Source: an uncultured Alistipes sp. (GTDB lineage: Bacteria; Bacteroidota; Bacteroidia; Bacteroidales; Rikenellaceae). Taken from it: DNA of 64,000 nt. The notes beneath the pieces are model-generated. The model worked only from the letters and a program-made list of their open reading frames with translations. It ran no database searches and was not told the DNA's origin. Position 1 is the stretch's first letter; the number at the start of each line of letters is the position of its first letter. Shown piece after piece: positions 38,675 through 48,860 of this stretch. A program made the position numbers and the translations under genes. Location of the stretch: assembly GCA_944320685.1 (NCBI GenBank), contig CALUIK010000004.1, positions 62,001 to 126,000 of the forward strand. Reading direction: 5' to 3'.

Positions 38675-40679
38675 CGACTGTGTATGTTTTGTTCTCTATA
38701 TGTGAATAATAACTCTGTATCAGGGCTTTCAAATATCGTTCCGTATCGTCGGCCGCGACCTTGCCCGCGAGGTTGTTCTCGAGCCGCACGTCATCCACGG
38801 CATATATGTCGCGTATGTGCTGTTCGTCGAAACGCATTAGATAGCGGTCGGTGATCGCTTGGTATATGTTGTTGTCGTAGTTGACGGCCGCGGGGGCGGC
38901 CGACGGCTCGTTGAACAGGTCGCGCCCGAAGGCGAAGTATGGGCGGCCGTATCCGAGCAGCCCGAGCAGCGTGGGCATGATGTCTATCTGCGACGCGACA
39001 CCCGTGTACTCGCCCTGCAGGTTGCTGTCGGGAGCGTACATGAATCCGAATATGTGGTAGTCGGAGGGCGAGTGGAGGAAGGCCTCCGAGAACTTCTCGC
39101 TCGAAACGTGGTCGGCGACGAAGACGAAGAGCGTATTGCGGAACCACTCCTCGTGTCCGAACCGTTCGCAGAAGAGGCGGAAGGCGTTGTCAGTATAGGC
39201 CACGCACCGGTGATTCTTGGTGAGACCCTCGGGGAATCGGCCCTCGTAGCGGTCTGGTATGACAAAGGGGTGGTGTGACGTGAGGGTGAACATCGATGCG
39301 AAGAATGGCTGCTGTGTGCGGCCGAGCACCTCGCCCATGTATTGCATGAACTCCTCGTCCCAGATGCCCCAATAGCCGTCGAAGCCGCCGCGGCCGTGCT
39401 CCTTCTCGTAATCCTCGCGGCTGAATGTTTCGGTTATGCCTGCGGCTCTGGCGTAGGCGTCGAAACCCATGGAGCCGCGGTCGGAGCCGCAGAAGAAGAG
39501 TGTGCGATACCCTTCGCCGGCGAGTATCGCGGGCAGCGGGCAGGTCGGGGCCAGCGATTGCGGCATCAGCACGAATGGGGTCTTGAACGACGGTATGGAG
39601 CTCCACACTGCGGGCAGGGCCTGTATCGAGCGTTTGCCGTTGGCGTACATGCGGCGGAAGGTATACCCCTGCCGCATGAGCGAGTCGAGGAATGGCGTAT
39701 ATCCCTTTTGCTCCTTGTCGGCATAGAGTTCGGGCCGGAGTTGCGCCGAGTGTTCGGCCGAGAAACTCTCCATGATGAATATCACCACGTTGCGATGCGC
39801 CATTGACCCTGCTGCCGTATTTATGCGGGCAGTGTCGCGCACGTCTAACGCCGTGGTATCGCCGGCGATGGCCTGCATACGGTGTTCGGGGTGATGTACC
39901 GGCGAATATATCTCATCGAGCTGCTCCTCGTCGAAGTAGTGTTCGTAACGTATGGCCGAGGCGGAGCCCGCCGTGCGCAGCACGCAGAATGGGTTGCTCA
40001 GGATCAGCGTGGCGCGGGCGTTGTCCGCGGTGTAGAGTGTGGCGTTCGAGAGGGTTATCGGGCGTGTCATCTTGGTGAAACCGCCGCGTATGCCCCCTAT
40101 CGTCAGGGTTGCGGCCGCGAGCAGGATCATGCTGCCGGTGATGTAGTACCATGCGCCGGCGAAGAGCGCCTCGGGCCGCGTGCGGCGCCGGTATCCCCAA
40201 GCCAGCAGGACGATCAGGGCGATGCCGGCCAAGGCTACGGGCCAATTCTCACATGCGAATTTGAGGGCGAGTTGCAGCGAGTTGTCGTTGTCGGCAAAGA
40301 ATATCTCGTCGGCGGTAAACCGTTTCTGCGTATAGCGGAAATATATCGCGTCGGCCATGTTGAGCGCAACGGCGGCGGCGTTGACAACAACGTAGTACCA
40401 GAACATGATCCCCTGCCACCATCCCTTTTCGCGTATGTGTAACGGTATGAGGGCCATGAGTATGTATGCGGCGTTGGCATAGAGTATGGATACCGTGTCG
40501 AACTGCAGGGCGCCGCATACGAGGCCCCACCGTTCGGATGCGGGCAACGGCCCTATCAGCGTGTGGTTGCATATGTAGAATACGGCGCGGCACAACGCCA
40601 TTACGACGTATAGCAGCAGTATGCGCCGCGCGAGCAGCGCCGTATGTGTCTGCAACAGCCGCATGGGATTGCTATTCAT
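38640..40679 (-). CDS. LTA synthase-like membrane phosphotransferase/sulfatase-fold protein
   Basis: 679 residues. Five or so membrane helices occupy the first 210 residues. The extracytoplasmic sulfatase-fold domain starts at NVVIFIMESFSAEHS (metal-binding Glu) with the nucleophile region YANGKRSIQALPAVWSSI (Ser in place of the Thr of LtaS) and FVFVADHVS (metal-binding Asp-His). Relatives move phosphoglycerol or phosphoethanolamine from phospholipids onto glycans or lipids. It overlaps rlmH by 8 bp upstream and the DUF2156-GNAT gene by 35 bp downstream, so the three are translated together. Confidence 0.9.
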   Translation of the reverse strand: MNSNPMRLLQTHTALLARRILLLYVVMALCRAVFYICNHTLIGPLPASERWGLVCGALQFDTVSILYANAAYILMALIPLHIREKGWWQGIMFWYYVVVNAAAVALNMADAIYFRYTQKRFTADEIFFADNDNSLQLALKFACENWPVALAGIALIVLLAWGYRRRTRPEALFAGAWYYITGSMILLAAATLTIGGIRGGFTKMTRPITLSNATLYTADNARATLILSNPFCVLRTAGSASAIRYEHYFDEEQLDEIYSPVHHPEHRMQAIAGDTTALDVRDTARINTAAGSMAHRNVVIFIMESFSAEHSAQLRPELYADKEQKGYTPFLDSLMRQGYTFRRMYANGKRSIQALPAVWSSIPSFKTPFVLMPQSLAPTCPLPAILAGEGYRTLFFCGSDRGSMGFDAYARAAGITETFSREDYEKEHGRGGFDGYWGIWDEEFMQYMGEVLGRTQQPFFASMFTLTSHHPFVIPDRYEGRFPEGLTKNHRCVAYTDNAFRLFCERFGHEEWFRNTLFVFVADHVSSEKFSEAFLHSPSDYHIFGFMYAPDSNLQGEYTGVASQIDIMPTLLGLLGYGRPYFAFGRDLFNEPSAAPAAVNYDNNIYQAITDRYLMRFDEQHIRDIYAVDDVRLENNLAGKVAADDTERYLKALIQSYYSHIENKTYTVDDTLPQGTDNR

Positions 40680-41145
40680 GGTGGTAGGGCTCGTTGTTGA
40701 GGATGGTGAAGGCGCGGTAGAGCTGTTCGGCGAAGATGGCGCGTACGATCTGGTGCGAGAATGTCATGCGCGAGAGCGACAGTTTGCCGTCGGCGCGGGC
40801 GTATACCTCCTCCGAGAAACCGTAGGGACCGCCTATGACCATTACGAGGCGTTTTATGCCGCTCGACATGCGTTTCTGCATCCATTGTGCGAACTCTATG
40901 GAGGTGTACTCCGCGCCGTGCTCGTCGAGCAGCAGCAGGTAGTCTCCCTCGGCAACGTTGCGCAGGATCATCTCGCCTTCGGCGCGTTTTTGCGCCGAGG
41001 GGGCCATGTTGCGTGTGTTGCGCACGTCGGCGAGAGCCGTCACGGCCATGCGGCAGTAGCGGTTGATTCTCTTGGCGTATGTGGCCAGCAGTGTCTCGAC
41101 TTCCGGAGAGTCGGTCTTGCCGACCATTATAAGCTCGATGTTCAT
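40672..41145 (-). CDS. rlmH: 23S rRNA (pseudouridine1915-N3)-methyltransferase RlmH
   Basis: 157 residues from the ATG at 41145, exactly the RlmH length; the open frame upstream to 41235 is discarded. The SPOUT trefoil-knot C-terminus shows LLLLDEHG, MVIGGPYGFSEE and LSRMTFSHQIVRAIFAEQLYRA. It methylates the pseudouridine in helix 69 of 23S rRNA. It is the second gene of a four-gene operon with envelope enzymes. Confidence 0.98.
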   Translation of the reverse strand: MNIELIMVGKTDSPEVETLLATYAKRINRYCRMAVTALADVRNTRNMAPSAQKRAEGEMILRNVAEGDYLLLLDEHGAEYTSIEFAQWMQKRMSSGIKRLVMVIGGPYGFSEEVYARADGKLSLSRMTFSHQIVRAIFAEQLYRAFTILNNEPYHHE

Positions 41146-41236
41146 GGCGGATTGCCGGTTGTGGCGGCTCATGTCCCGATGCCGGCGCACGCGGCCGCAT
41201 TGCATTATGGCACAGCCCGCGGCGTTGGGCCGCACG

Positions 41237-42544
41237 TTATCGGACGTCGGTGTTCCATTCGCCCTCGGCCCCGTCGTATATTATGGGGCGTCGGTGTTCC
41301 ACAGACTTGAGCCATTCGTATGCCTTGTACATGTTGTATCCGTTGCCCGACGGTGCGCCGCCGAGGCAGAAGGCTATGATGCAGGAGTGGTTGCGCGAAC
41401 GGTAGTACATTGACTTTACGCGCGTGAGGTATTCGTCCGCAAGCGCCGGGTCGTTGGCCGGAGTGCCGCCCACGGCGCGGTTGTTGCTGTCGGTGGGCGA
41501 GTTGATGTTGGCGCGGTCGATGACGAACATGCCCGCCTCGTCGCACATGTCGTAGAACCACTTGGGCTGCGGGTAGTCGGGGCAGAGGGTGTTGTAGCCG
41601 CGCAACTTGAGCTGCTCGATCTCGACGTATGTCTGCTTGCGGTCGTCCAGAGCATTGAACGGGGTCTTCTGCACGTGCAGGATCTTGTCGAAGCGGTAGA
41701 AGTTGCCGTCGCGGTACTCGGTCTTGCCGAAGCCTATCTTCAGGGGGATGTACTCCCACAGCATGCCGTTGCGCTTGAGGTATATCATCACGTCGTAGAG
41801 AGGCGGCTGGCCGTCGCCCCACTTGAACTCGTAGGCGTGGTATATGTCGGGGTTGAAGTGCAGCGTGTCCATCGAGCGGCCGTCGATCTCGATCTCGTTG
41901 ACGCTGTATTCCATAAGTTTGCCCTTGGGGTTGTAGATGTCGAAACCTACCTGTATCGACTCCTTGAAGTTGAAGTCGTTGGCCACCACCACGTCGAGCC
42001 GCAGCTTGCCGTACTGCCGGGTGGTGTCGGGTTCGAGCACTATGTCGAAGTCGCGCACGGCAAGACGCCGCTGCGCGAAGAGGTAACTGTTCTCGAACTG
42101 CTCGGTCTCGGGCTGGAAGATGTTTTCCTGAAGCTCGGGACGGCGGCTCTGGCGCATGCCGATCATCAGTTCGTTGACCCCCTGCCGCAGATATGGCGAG
42201 AGGAGGAAATCGGCCGGTGTGTAGGGATCCTCCACCTCGGCTACGGGTTCGTTGTTGATGAAGAGCGTATATGCCATTCCGACGTTTTCGAGGTGGAAGA
42301 AGATGTTGTAATCGTTCATCGTTGCGTCCACCGTGATCTTCTGCACGAAACGGGCCTCGCCGCCGGCGATGGCTATGCGCTGCGGGGCAAAGACCGTGTA
42401 GTTGGCGGTTTCGGTACGCTTGTCGGCTACGGCGTCCTCGCGTTTGTCATAGGTGATGAACTCCGAGCGGTAGATACGCGGGCCCTGCGCCGCGGCTGCT
42501 ATGATCGAGAAAACGGCTGTCGCCGAAAGAATAAACTTTCTCAT
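41237..42544 (-). CDS. GH2-like protein with degraded active site, secreted
   Basis: 435 residues with a signal peptide, MRKFILSATAVFSIIAAAAQ. The order of a GH2 sugar-binding domain, an Ig-like domain (RLDVVVANDF...) and the first half of a TIM barrel is recognisable (KLRGYNTLCPDYPQPKWFYDMCDEAGMFVID). The acid/base segment SLGNEAGNG of active enzymes reads L394-G-G-A-P-S-G-N-G here, so the catalytic Glu is gone, and the protein stops at EWNTDVR before the nucleophile strand. It looks like a conserved non-catalytic carbohydrate-binding or scaffold protein, not a recent pseudogene, since the frame is intact and it has its own promoter. Confidence 0.82.
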   Translation of the reverse strand: MRKFILSATAVFSIIAAAAQGPRIYRSEFITYDKREDAVADKRTETANYTVFAPQRIAIAGGEARFVQKITVDATMNDYNIFFHLENVGMAYTLFINNEPVAEVEDPYTPADFLLSPYLRQGVNELMIGMRQSRRPELQENIFQPETEQFENSYLFAQRRLAVRDFDIVLEPDTTRQYGKLRLDVVVANDFNFKESIQVGFDIYNPKGKLMEYSVNEIEIDGRSMDTLHFNPDIYHAYEFKWGDGQPPLYDVMIYLKRNGMLWEYIPLKIGFGKTEYRDGNFYRFDKILHVQKTPFNALDDRKQTYVEIEQLKLRGYNTLCPDYPQPKWFYDMCDEAGMFVIDRANINSPTDSNNRAVGGTPANDPALADEYLTRVKSMYYRSRNHSCIIAFCLGGAPSGNGYNMYKAYEWLKSVEHRRPIIYDGAEGEWNTDVR

Positions 42545-42603
42545 AACTGATCCTTGTTTAAGCCGGAACCCCGCATGGCTTAGGAAGCGGGCGGGTCCCG
42601 ATG

Positions 42604-42634
42604 CAAAGGTACTTTTTTTTTGACAAAAAGCAAA
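42604..42634 (-). promoter_or_regulatory. promoter of the GH2-like/rlmH operon
   Basis: Minus strand TTTG (42634-42631), 19-bp spacer, TACCTTTG (42611-42604). The leader to the GH2-like start is about 50 nt. It overlaps the asnS promoter. Confidence 0.8.
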
Positions 42635-42650
42635 TTATTGCCTACCTTTG
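42619..42650 (+). promoter_or_regulatory. asnS promoter
   Basis: TTTG (42619-42622), 20-bp spacer, TACCTTTG (42643-42650). The leader is about 90 nt. The two divergent promoters interleave, with the -33 of each inside the spacer of the other. Confidence 0.8.
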
Positions 42651-42747
42651 TGGATTGATAATGTTTCCGGTGCAGGGCGGGCGGGTTGCGGCTTCGCTCC
42701 GCGGTGAAAACGGCCGGAATTTTACTTTTTTGAGAAACGATATTGTT

Positions 42748-44136
<1,389 letters not shown>

Positions 44137-44205
44137 TCCGGCGCCGCGTGAATGTGTGCAGGCCGTTGCGGCCGCATGTAACTGAACGAAAAACGACCTT
44201 GAATT

Positions 44206-44973
44206 ATGAAGAGAGTTATTTTGCTCCTGCTCGTGTCGCTTGCGGCGGGCGGGGCGTGGGCGCAAACCGGCAAGGGACGCACATACAACCTGATATTCAT
44301 CGGCAACAGCATCACCGAAGGTGCGCTGCATGCGGACAAGGGAAAGACTGCGCCGCCGGTAGCCGCTGCAGGGTATGTCGGCCGCATGATGTCGGGCGAT
44401 GTCAACTTCCGCAACTGCGGCCGTTCGGGAGCCACGACGGTGGATTTCCTGCCCGAACGCGGGGCGGATTTCCGCCGTGTGGAACAGGCCATAAGGGAGT
44501 TGCGCGACATCAGCTACGGGCCCATCGTCTTCTCTATAATGCTCGGCACCAACGATTCGGCCTCGAGTGGCCCTGCGGGGGCTCCCGTGTCGAACGAGGA
44601 TTACGAACGCAACCTTACCGCGATCATGGCGCGCATACGCGAGCTCTGCCCCGAGGCGGTCTTCGTGCTGCAGCGTCCGATATGGTACAGCGACAATACC
44701 TACAACGGTGCGGTATATCTGGTCGAAGGGCAGAAACGCTTGGTCGGATATGCCAACGTGTTGATAGGTATGGCCGAGAAGTACGATGACGTATATATGG
44801 GCGACCTGAAGGGATACGACTACTTCCGCGACCGCCACGAGAAATATTATTTTGCCGAGAACGGCTATGCGGGTGTCTTTTACCTGCATCCCAACGAGAA
44901 GGGCGCCCGTAAGCTGGGCAAGTTCTGGGCCCGTGCCATTGTCGACGCGATGCATGCCGCCGGGCGCGACTGA
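44206..44973 (+). CDS. SGNH/GDSL-type esterase or acetylhydrolase, secreted
   Basis: 255 residues with a signal peptide, MKRVILLLLVSLAAGGAWAQ. SGNH blocks: S35 in FIGNSITEG (block I), Gly in RNCGRSGATT (II), LGTND (III) and the His in HPNEKG (V). It is likely to deacylate glycans such as acetylated xylan or peptidoglycan components, or to act on lipids; substrate not determinable. 69 bp after asnS. Confidence 0.9.
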   Translation: MKRVILLLLVSLAAGGAWAQTGKGRTYNLIFIGNSITEGALHADKGKTAPPVAAAGYVGRMMSGDVNFRNCGRSGATTVDFLPERGADFRRVEQAIRELRDISYGPIVFSIMLGTNDSASSGPAGAPVSNEDYERNLTAIMARIRELCPEAVFVLQRPIWYSDNTYNGAVYLVEGQKRLVGYANVLIGMAEKYDDVYMGDLKGYDYFRDRHEKYYFAENGYAGVFYLHPNEKGARKLGKFWARAIVDAMHAAGRD

Positions 44974-45062
44974 CCGTGTCGGGACGCCCGCGCGCCGCAT
45001 GTATGTAACGAATGAATGTAGAGACCTGTCGGATGAGAGTATAACGGTTAATTTTTTTTGTA

Positions 45063-46478
45063 ATGGGTATTTCGCAACGTCAGGTTCAGAAGCTGCAGCA
45101 GACGCTGTCTCCGCAGCAGATACAGATGATAAAGCTGCTCGAGCTTCCCGCCATGCAGCTCGAACAGCGTATCAAGCAGGAGGTGGAGGAGAACATAGTG
45201 CTGGAGGAGGATGCCGCGCCCGAGGAGGAGCAGGAACAGAAAATCTCGGTTGACGAATATATCCGCGACGACGACACCCCCGGGTACAAGAGCCGCGTGA
45301 ACAACTATTCGAAGGACGACAAGCAGCGTCCGGTCAACATAACCGAGGGCCGGTCGATGCAGGAATATCTGACCGAACAGCTGGGTTACCGCAACCTTTC
45401 GGACCGCGATATGCGTATTGCGTCGTTTTTGGTCGGAAGTATCGACGGCGACGGTTATCTGCGCCGCGATCTGGAGTCTGTATCCGATGACATAGCCTTT
45501 TCGCTGGGTATAGAGACCACGATCGAGGAGCTCGAACGGCTGCTGAACGTCATCCACCAGCTGGAACCCGCGGGCATCGGGGCGCGCAACCTGCGGGAGT
45601 GCCTTCTGTTGCAGATGGAGCAGCGGCGCATGGATACTCCCGCCAAACGTCTGGCACGCAGGATACTGTTGTCGTATTTCGACGAGTTCGTCAAGAAACA
45701 CTACGAGAAACTGATGGCCCGCCTGAATGTCGGCGAGGATGAGTTCCGCGATGCCATCGACGAGATACGCCGCCTGTCGCCCAAGCCGGGGAACCTCTAT
45801 TCGGAGGGCGGGGCGGATGCCGCACCCTATATCGTGCCCGACTTCAAACTCGACTATCATGACGGCCAGTTCGACCTGTCGCTCAACTCCTACAACATCC
45901 CCGAGGTGAAGATAAACCGCCGTTACGTGGAGATGATGCGCGACATGGTGGCCCCCGACGGGACGGTCCCCGAGAAGAACCGCGAGGCGGTGCAGTTCGT
46001 CAAGAGCAAAATCGACTCGGCCAAATGGTTCATCTCGGCCATAAAGCAGCGGCACGATACCCTCATGCGCACCATGCAGGAGATACTCAATTTCCAGAAG
46101 GAGTATTTCCGCGACGGCGACAAAAGCAAGTTGCGGCCCATGATACTGAAGGATATAGCCGACCGCACGGGGCTCGATGTGTCGACAATATCGCGTGTGG
46201 TGAACAGCAAATACGTGCAGACGCATTTCGGTATCATACTGCTCAAGTCACTCTTTTCGGAGGCGATGCAGACCGAGAGCGGCGAAACGGTGTCGAGCTA
46301 CGAGATAAAGAACATACTCCAGAAGTGTATCGACGAGGAGGACAAGCGCCATCCCCTGACCGATGAGACGCTGATGAACATACTTAACGCCAAGGGGTAC
46401 TGTATAGCGCGCCGTACGGTGGCCAAGTACCGCGAGATGCTCGATATACCGGTGGCGCGATTGAGAAAACAGATATGA
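45063..46478 (+). CDS. rpoN: RNA polymerase sigma-54 factor
   Basis: 471 residues. The Gln-rich region I (QRQVQKLQQTLSPQQIQM) contacts activators, followed by an acidic region II (EEDAAPEEEQEQ), the core-binding domain, an HTH with TGLDVSTISRVVNSKYV and the RpoN box ARRTVAKYREML near the C-terminus. It directs activator-dependent transcription from -24/-12 promoters. No bEBP activator is encoded in the window. It overlaps the next gene by ATGA. Confidence 0.97.
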   Translation: MGISQRQVQKLQQTLSPQQIQMIKLLELPAMQLEQRIKQEVEENIVLEEDAAPEEEQEQKISVDEYIRDDDTPGYKSRVNNYSKDDKQRPVNITEGRSMQEYLTEQLGYRNLSDRDMRIASFLVGSIDGDGYLRRDLESVSDDIAFSLGIETTIEELERLLNVIHQLEPAGIGARNLRECLLLQMEQRRMDTPAKRLARRILLSYFDEFVKKHYEKLMARLNVGEDEFRDAIDEIRRLSPKPGNLYSEGGADAAPYIVPDFKLDYHDGQFDLSLNSYNIPEVKINRRYVEMMRDMVAPDGTVPEKNREAVQFVKSKIDSAKWFISAIKQRHDTLMRTMQEILNFQKEYFRDGDKSKLRPMILKDIADRTGLDVSTISRVVNSKYVQTHFGIILLKSLFSEAMQTESGETVSSYEIKNILQKCIDEEDKRHPLTDETLMNILNAKGYCIARRTVAKYREMLDIPVARLRKQI

Positions 46479-47095
46479 CGAACAAAAGTGCTATGAGGCT
46501 TTCACGTGCGGTGTCGGCGGTGTTCCACCCGTGCCTGATCCCGATCTATGCGGTCGTTACGGTACTCTTCACAGGTACCGTATACTCCTACTATACGATG
46601 CGCGTGAAGTTCTATCTCATATGGGTGGTCGTGCTGTATGCCGCCTTCATCCCGATGCTGGCGTATTACCTTTTCAAGCGTCTGGACGGTTTGAACCGCG
46701 TGTCGATAGACCGGCGGCGGTTGCGCATGCTGATGCTGATGGTCGGGGCGGTATGCTATATGCTGTGTGCCGTCACGCTGCTCAAGCTGCCCTCGCTGCT
46801 GCTCTTCCGCAAGCTGGCGACGGCGGCCGTGTTGTGCGAACTCTTCTGCATACTTGCCGTGCGCTGGTGGAACGTTAGCCTGCATCTGGCGGCCATAGGG
46901 GCTGTGACGGCGCTCTTTGTCATGCTCAACATAGTGGGGGTCATGTCGCTCTTCTGGCCTATGGTGGCGGCGATCGTCGTGGCGGGTCTGCTCGCCTCGT
47001 CGCGTCTGTGCCTCGGGCGGCATGACGGCTGGGAGGTGCTGGCGGGTTTCGCCGGCGGGTTCCTCGTAAGCTCGCTGTCGCTGCTGTATATCTGA
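46475..47095 (+). CDS. PAP2-like membrane protein
   Basis: 206 residues, about five to six membrane helices. The C-terminal SSRLCLGRHDGWEVLAGFAGGF recalls the third PAP2 motif (SRxxxGxHxxxDVxxG) with Asp-Gly-Trp-Glu in place of the usual pattern; the first PAP2 motif (KxxxxxxRP) is not seen, so phosphatase activity is doubtful. It starts inside the rpoN stop (ATGA overlap) and is therefore translationally coupled to it. Confidence 0.75.
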   Translation: MTNKSAMRLSRAVSAVFHPCLIPIYAVVTVLFTGTVYSYYTMRVKFYLIWVVVLYAAFIPMLAYYLFKRLDGLNRVSIDRRRLRMLMLMVGAVCYMLCAVTLLKLPSLLLFRKLATAAVLCELFCILAVRWWNVSLHLAAIGAVTALFVMLNIVGVMSLFWPMVAAIVVAGLLASSRLCLGRHDGWEVLAGFAGGFLVSSLSLLYI

Positions 47096-47181
47096 CTGTT
47101 TGGTATGGCGGGGCATCTCCCGAGCGTCCGGCCGCACTGCACGGGCAGGGCTCCCCTGTTTTGTAGATAATAATGCCAAAT

Positions 47182-47216
47182 AAAGGCCCGCTTCCCTATG
47201 GAAGCGGGCCTTTTGA
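47182..47216. terminator. bidirectional terminator
   Basis: Perfect 14-bp stem (47182-47195 with 47200-47213) with A-tract and T-tract on the two sides; between the convergent rpoN operon and the oxidoreductase gene. Confidence 0.9.
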
Positions 47217-47234
47217 CATATGGAGCGGTGCTTC

Positions 47235-48686
47235 CTACATCTTGTAGAACTCCTCCCAGCCCTTGCGGGGCGGGGTCTGGGTGAGCATGGCATCGGCGAA
47301 GCGGTCGTTGACGATACGCTTGGTCTCGCGGTCGAAGACGATCTTCTTGTTGAGGCGCTGTACCATGACACCGAGACAGAATACCTGACACAGCGGGCCG
47401 AAAATCTCGAAAGGCGAGCGGGTACGCTCCTCGCCCATGCAGGCCAGCAGGAAGTTCTCGTAGTGGTTCGAAGGGCTCTTCGGCACCTCGGGCAGTTTGT
47501 CCGCCATGGCCTTGGCTTTCGACTCGGGGATTATCGAGAGAGTCGAGCCGTGCGAGCCGCCCTTGAAGATGAGGTCCTTCGAGTAGATGATCTTTCCCGG
47601 GTTGAGCTTTATGGCCTGTGCCTTCTGGCCGTTTACGGTAGGTATGTCCGATCCGAGTTTCGATGCTCCGTAGCCGTCGGGCAGCTGCGGGTAGTTGCCT
47701 ATACCGTCGTACCACGTGATCTGTACGGGGGGCATCTCGCCGCGGCGCGGGAACTTGAAGCGTATGGTCGACGACATGGGGAAGAAATATGTGTTCCAGC
47801 CCTCGAGTTTGATGGGCTCTACCTCGTAGGGAAGGCCGAGATTGAGGAACTCGTGTATCGTGTCGAGGATATGTGCGCCCCAGTCGCCGAGGGCGCCCAT
47901 GCCGAAGTCGTACCAGCTGCGCCAGTTGCCCGGGTGGTATTTTTTGTTGAATTCGTGGAACTGCTGTGTGGTGTGCCACAGATCCCAGTCCATGCCGTCG
48001 GGAATGGGTTCGGCCTGCGGGTAACGGTCGATGTTGACATCGTATCCGTGCCAGCGGCGCGACATGTTCATGTGGGCGTCGACGGCAGTCACGTCCTTGA
48101 TAATGCCGGCCTCGGTCCACGCTTTGAACTGGAAGTAGTTTGCCTCCGAGTGTCCTTGGTTGCCGCCCTGAGTTACGAGTTGGGGGTTGCGCTTGGCGGC
48201 GTCGATCATGAGTTGGCACTCGTAGAATGTGCGTCCCATGGGTTTCTCGACGTATACGTGCTTGCCCTGATTGAGTGCGAGCATCACGCAAGGGAAGTGC
48301 GAGAAGTCGGGCGTCTCCACGACCACGGCCTCGAACTGATTGCCCATCTCGTCGAACATCTTGCGGAAGTCGGTGTATACCTTGGCATTGGGGTGTGCTG
48401 CAGCCGATTTGCGGCTCCCTTCCGAGTTCGGGTCGACGTCGCACATGGCGACGATGTTGGCGAGGCCAGTCTTGTCAAACTCGTTCATGACCTCGGCACC
48501 GCGGTTGGCCATTCCGACCCATGCGATGTTTACTTTCCCGAGTTTTGCGAAACGCTCCTTCTTGTCCTGTTGCTGCTGCGGGGTGAGTATCCCGGTAGCA
48601 CCCGAAGCCATGCCGCCCATCATTATGCCGGCCGCGGCGAGCCCCGATCTCTTCAAGAAGTCGCCGCGAGAAATCTTATTGTTCAT
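47235..48686 (-). CDS. Gfo/Idh/MocA family oxidoreductase, exported
   Basis: 483 residues. The N-terminus ISRGDFLKRSGLAAAG resembles a Tat signal, but the second Arg of the RR pair is Gly. The NAD(P)-binding Rossmann domain has VNIAWVGMANRG and CDVDPNS, and the conserved VYVEKPMGRT with the catalytic-region Lys-Pro. Exported members of this group act on sugars or glycosides, sometimes through redox-assisted glycoside hydrolysis. Substrate unknown. Confidence 0.92.
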   Translation of the reverse strand: MNNKISRGDFLKRSGLAAAGIMMGGMASGATGILTPQQQQDKKERFAKLGKVNIAWVGMANRGAEVMNEFDKTGLANIVAMCDVDPNSEGSRKSAAAHPNAKVYTDFRKMFDEMGNQFEAVVVETPDFSHFPCVMLALNQGKHVYVEKPMGRTFYECQLMIDAAKRNPQLVTQGGNQGHSEANYFQFKAWTEAGIIKDVTAVDAHMNMSRRWHGYDVNIDRYPQAEPIPDGMDWDLWHTTQQFHEFNKKYHPGNWRSWYDFGMGALGDWGAHILDTIHEFLNLGLPYEVEPIKLEGWNTYFFPMSSTIRFKFPRRGEMPPVQITWYDGIGNYPQLPDGYGASKLGSDIPTVNGQKAQAIKLNPGKIIYSKDLIFKGGSHGSTLSIIPESKAKAMADKLPEVPKSPSNHYENFLLACMGEERTRSPFEIFGPLCQVFCLGVMVQRLNKKIVFDRETKRIVNDRFADAMLTQTPPRKGWEEFYKM

Positions 48687-48807
48687 ATCGTTTAATTTTT
48701 GGTTAGTATGTCGTATTTGTGAAAAGTGCCGGACGCACCCTTAAAGGTAGTAAAAAAAATCGGATTCATTATGTGTTCGAGGTTTTTTTGTCTGTGGCAT
48801 TACAAAA

Positions 48808-48841
48808 AAGCGGCATCCGCATGCGATTGCGGGTGCCGCTT
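48808..48841 (-). terminator. terminator of the flavodiiron gene
   Basis: 14-nt arms (48808-48821 with 48828-48841) with one G-T pair; on the minus strand T6 follows. Its arm sequences GGGTGCCG/CGGCATCC also occur in the palindrome at 23657-23692. Confidence 0.8.
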
Positions 48842-48860
48842 GAGGGGGCGTGCTTCGTGA

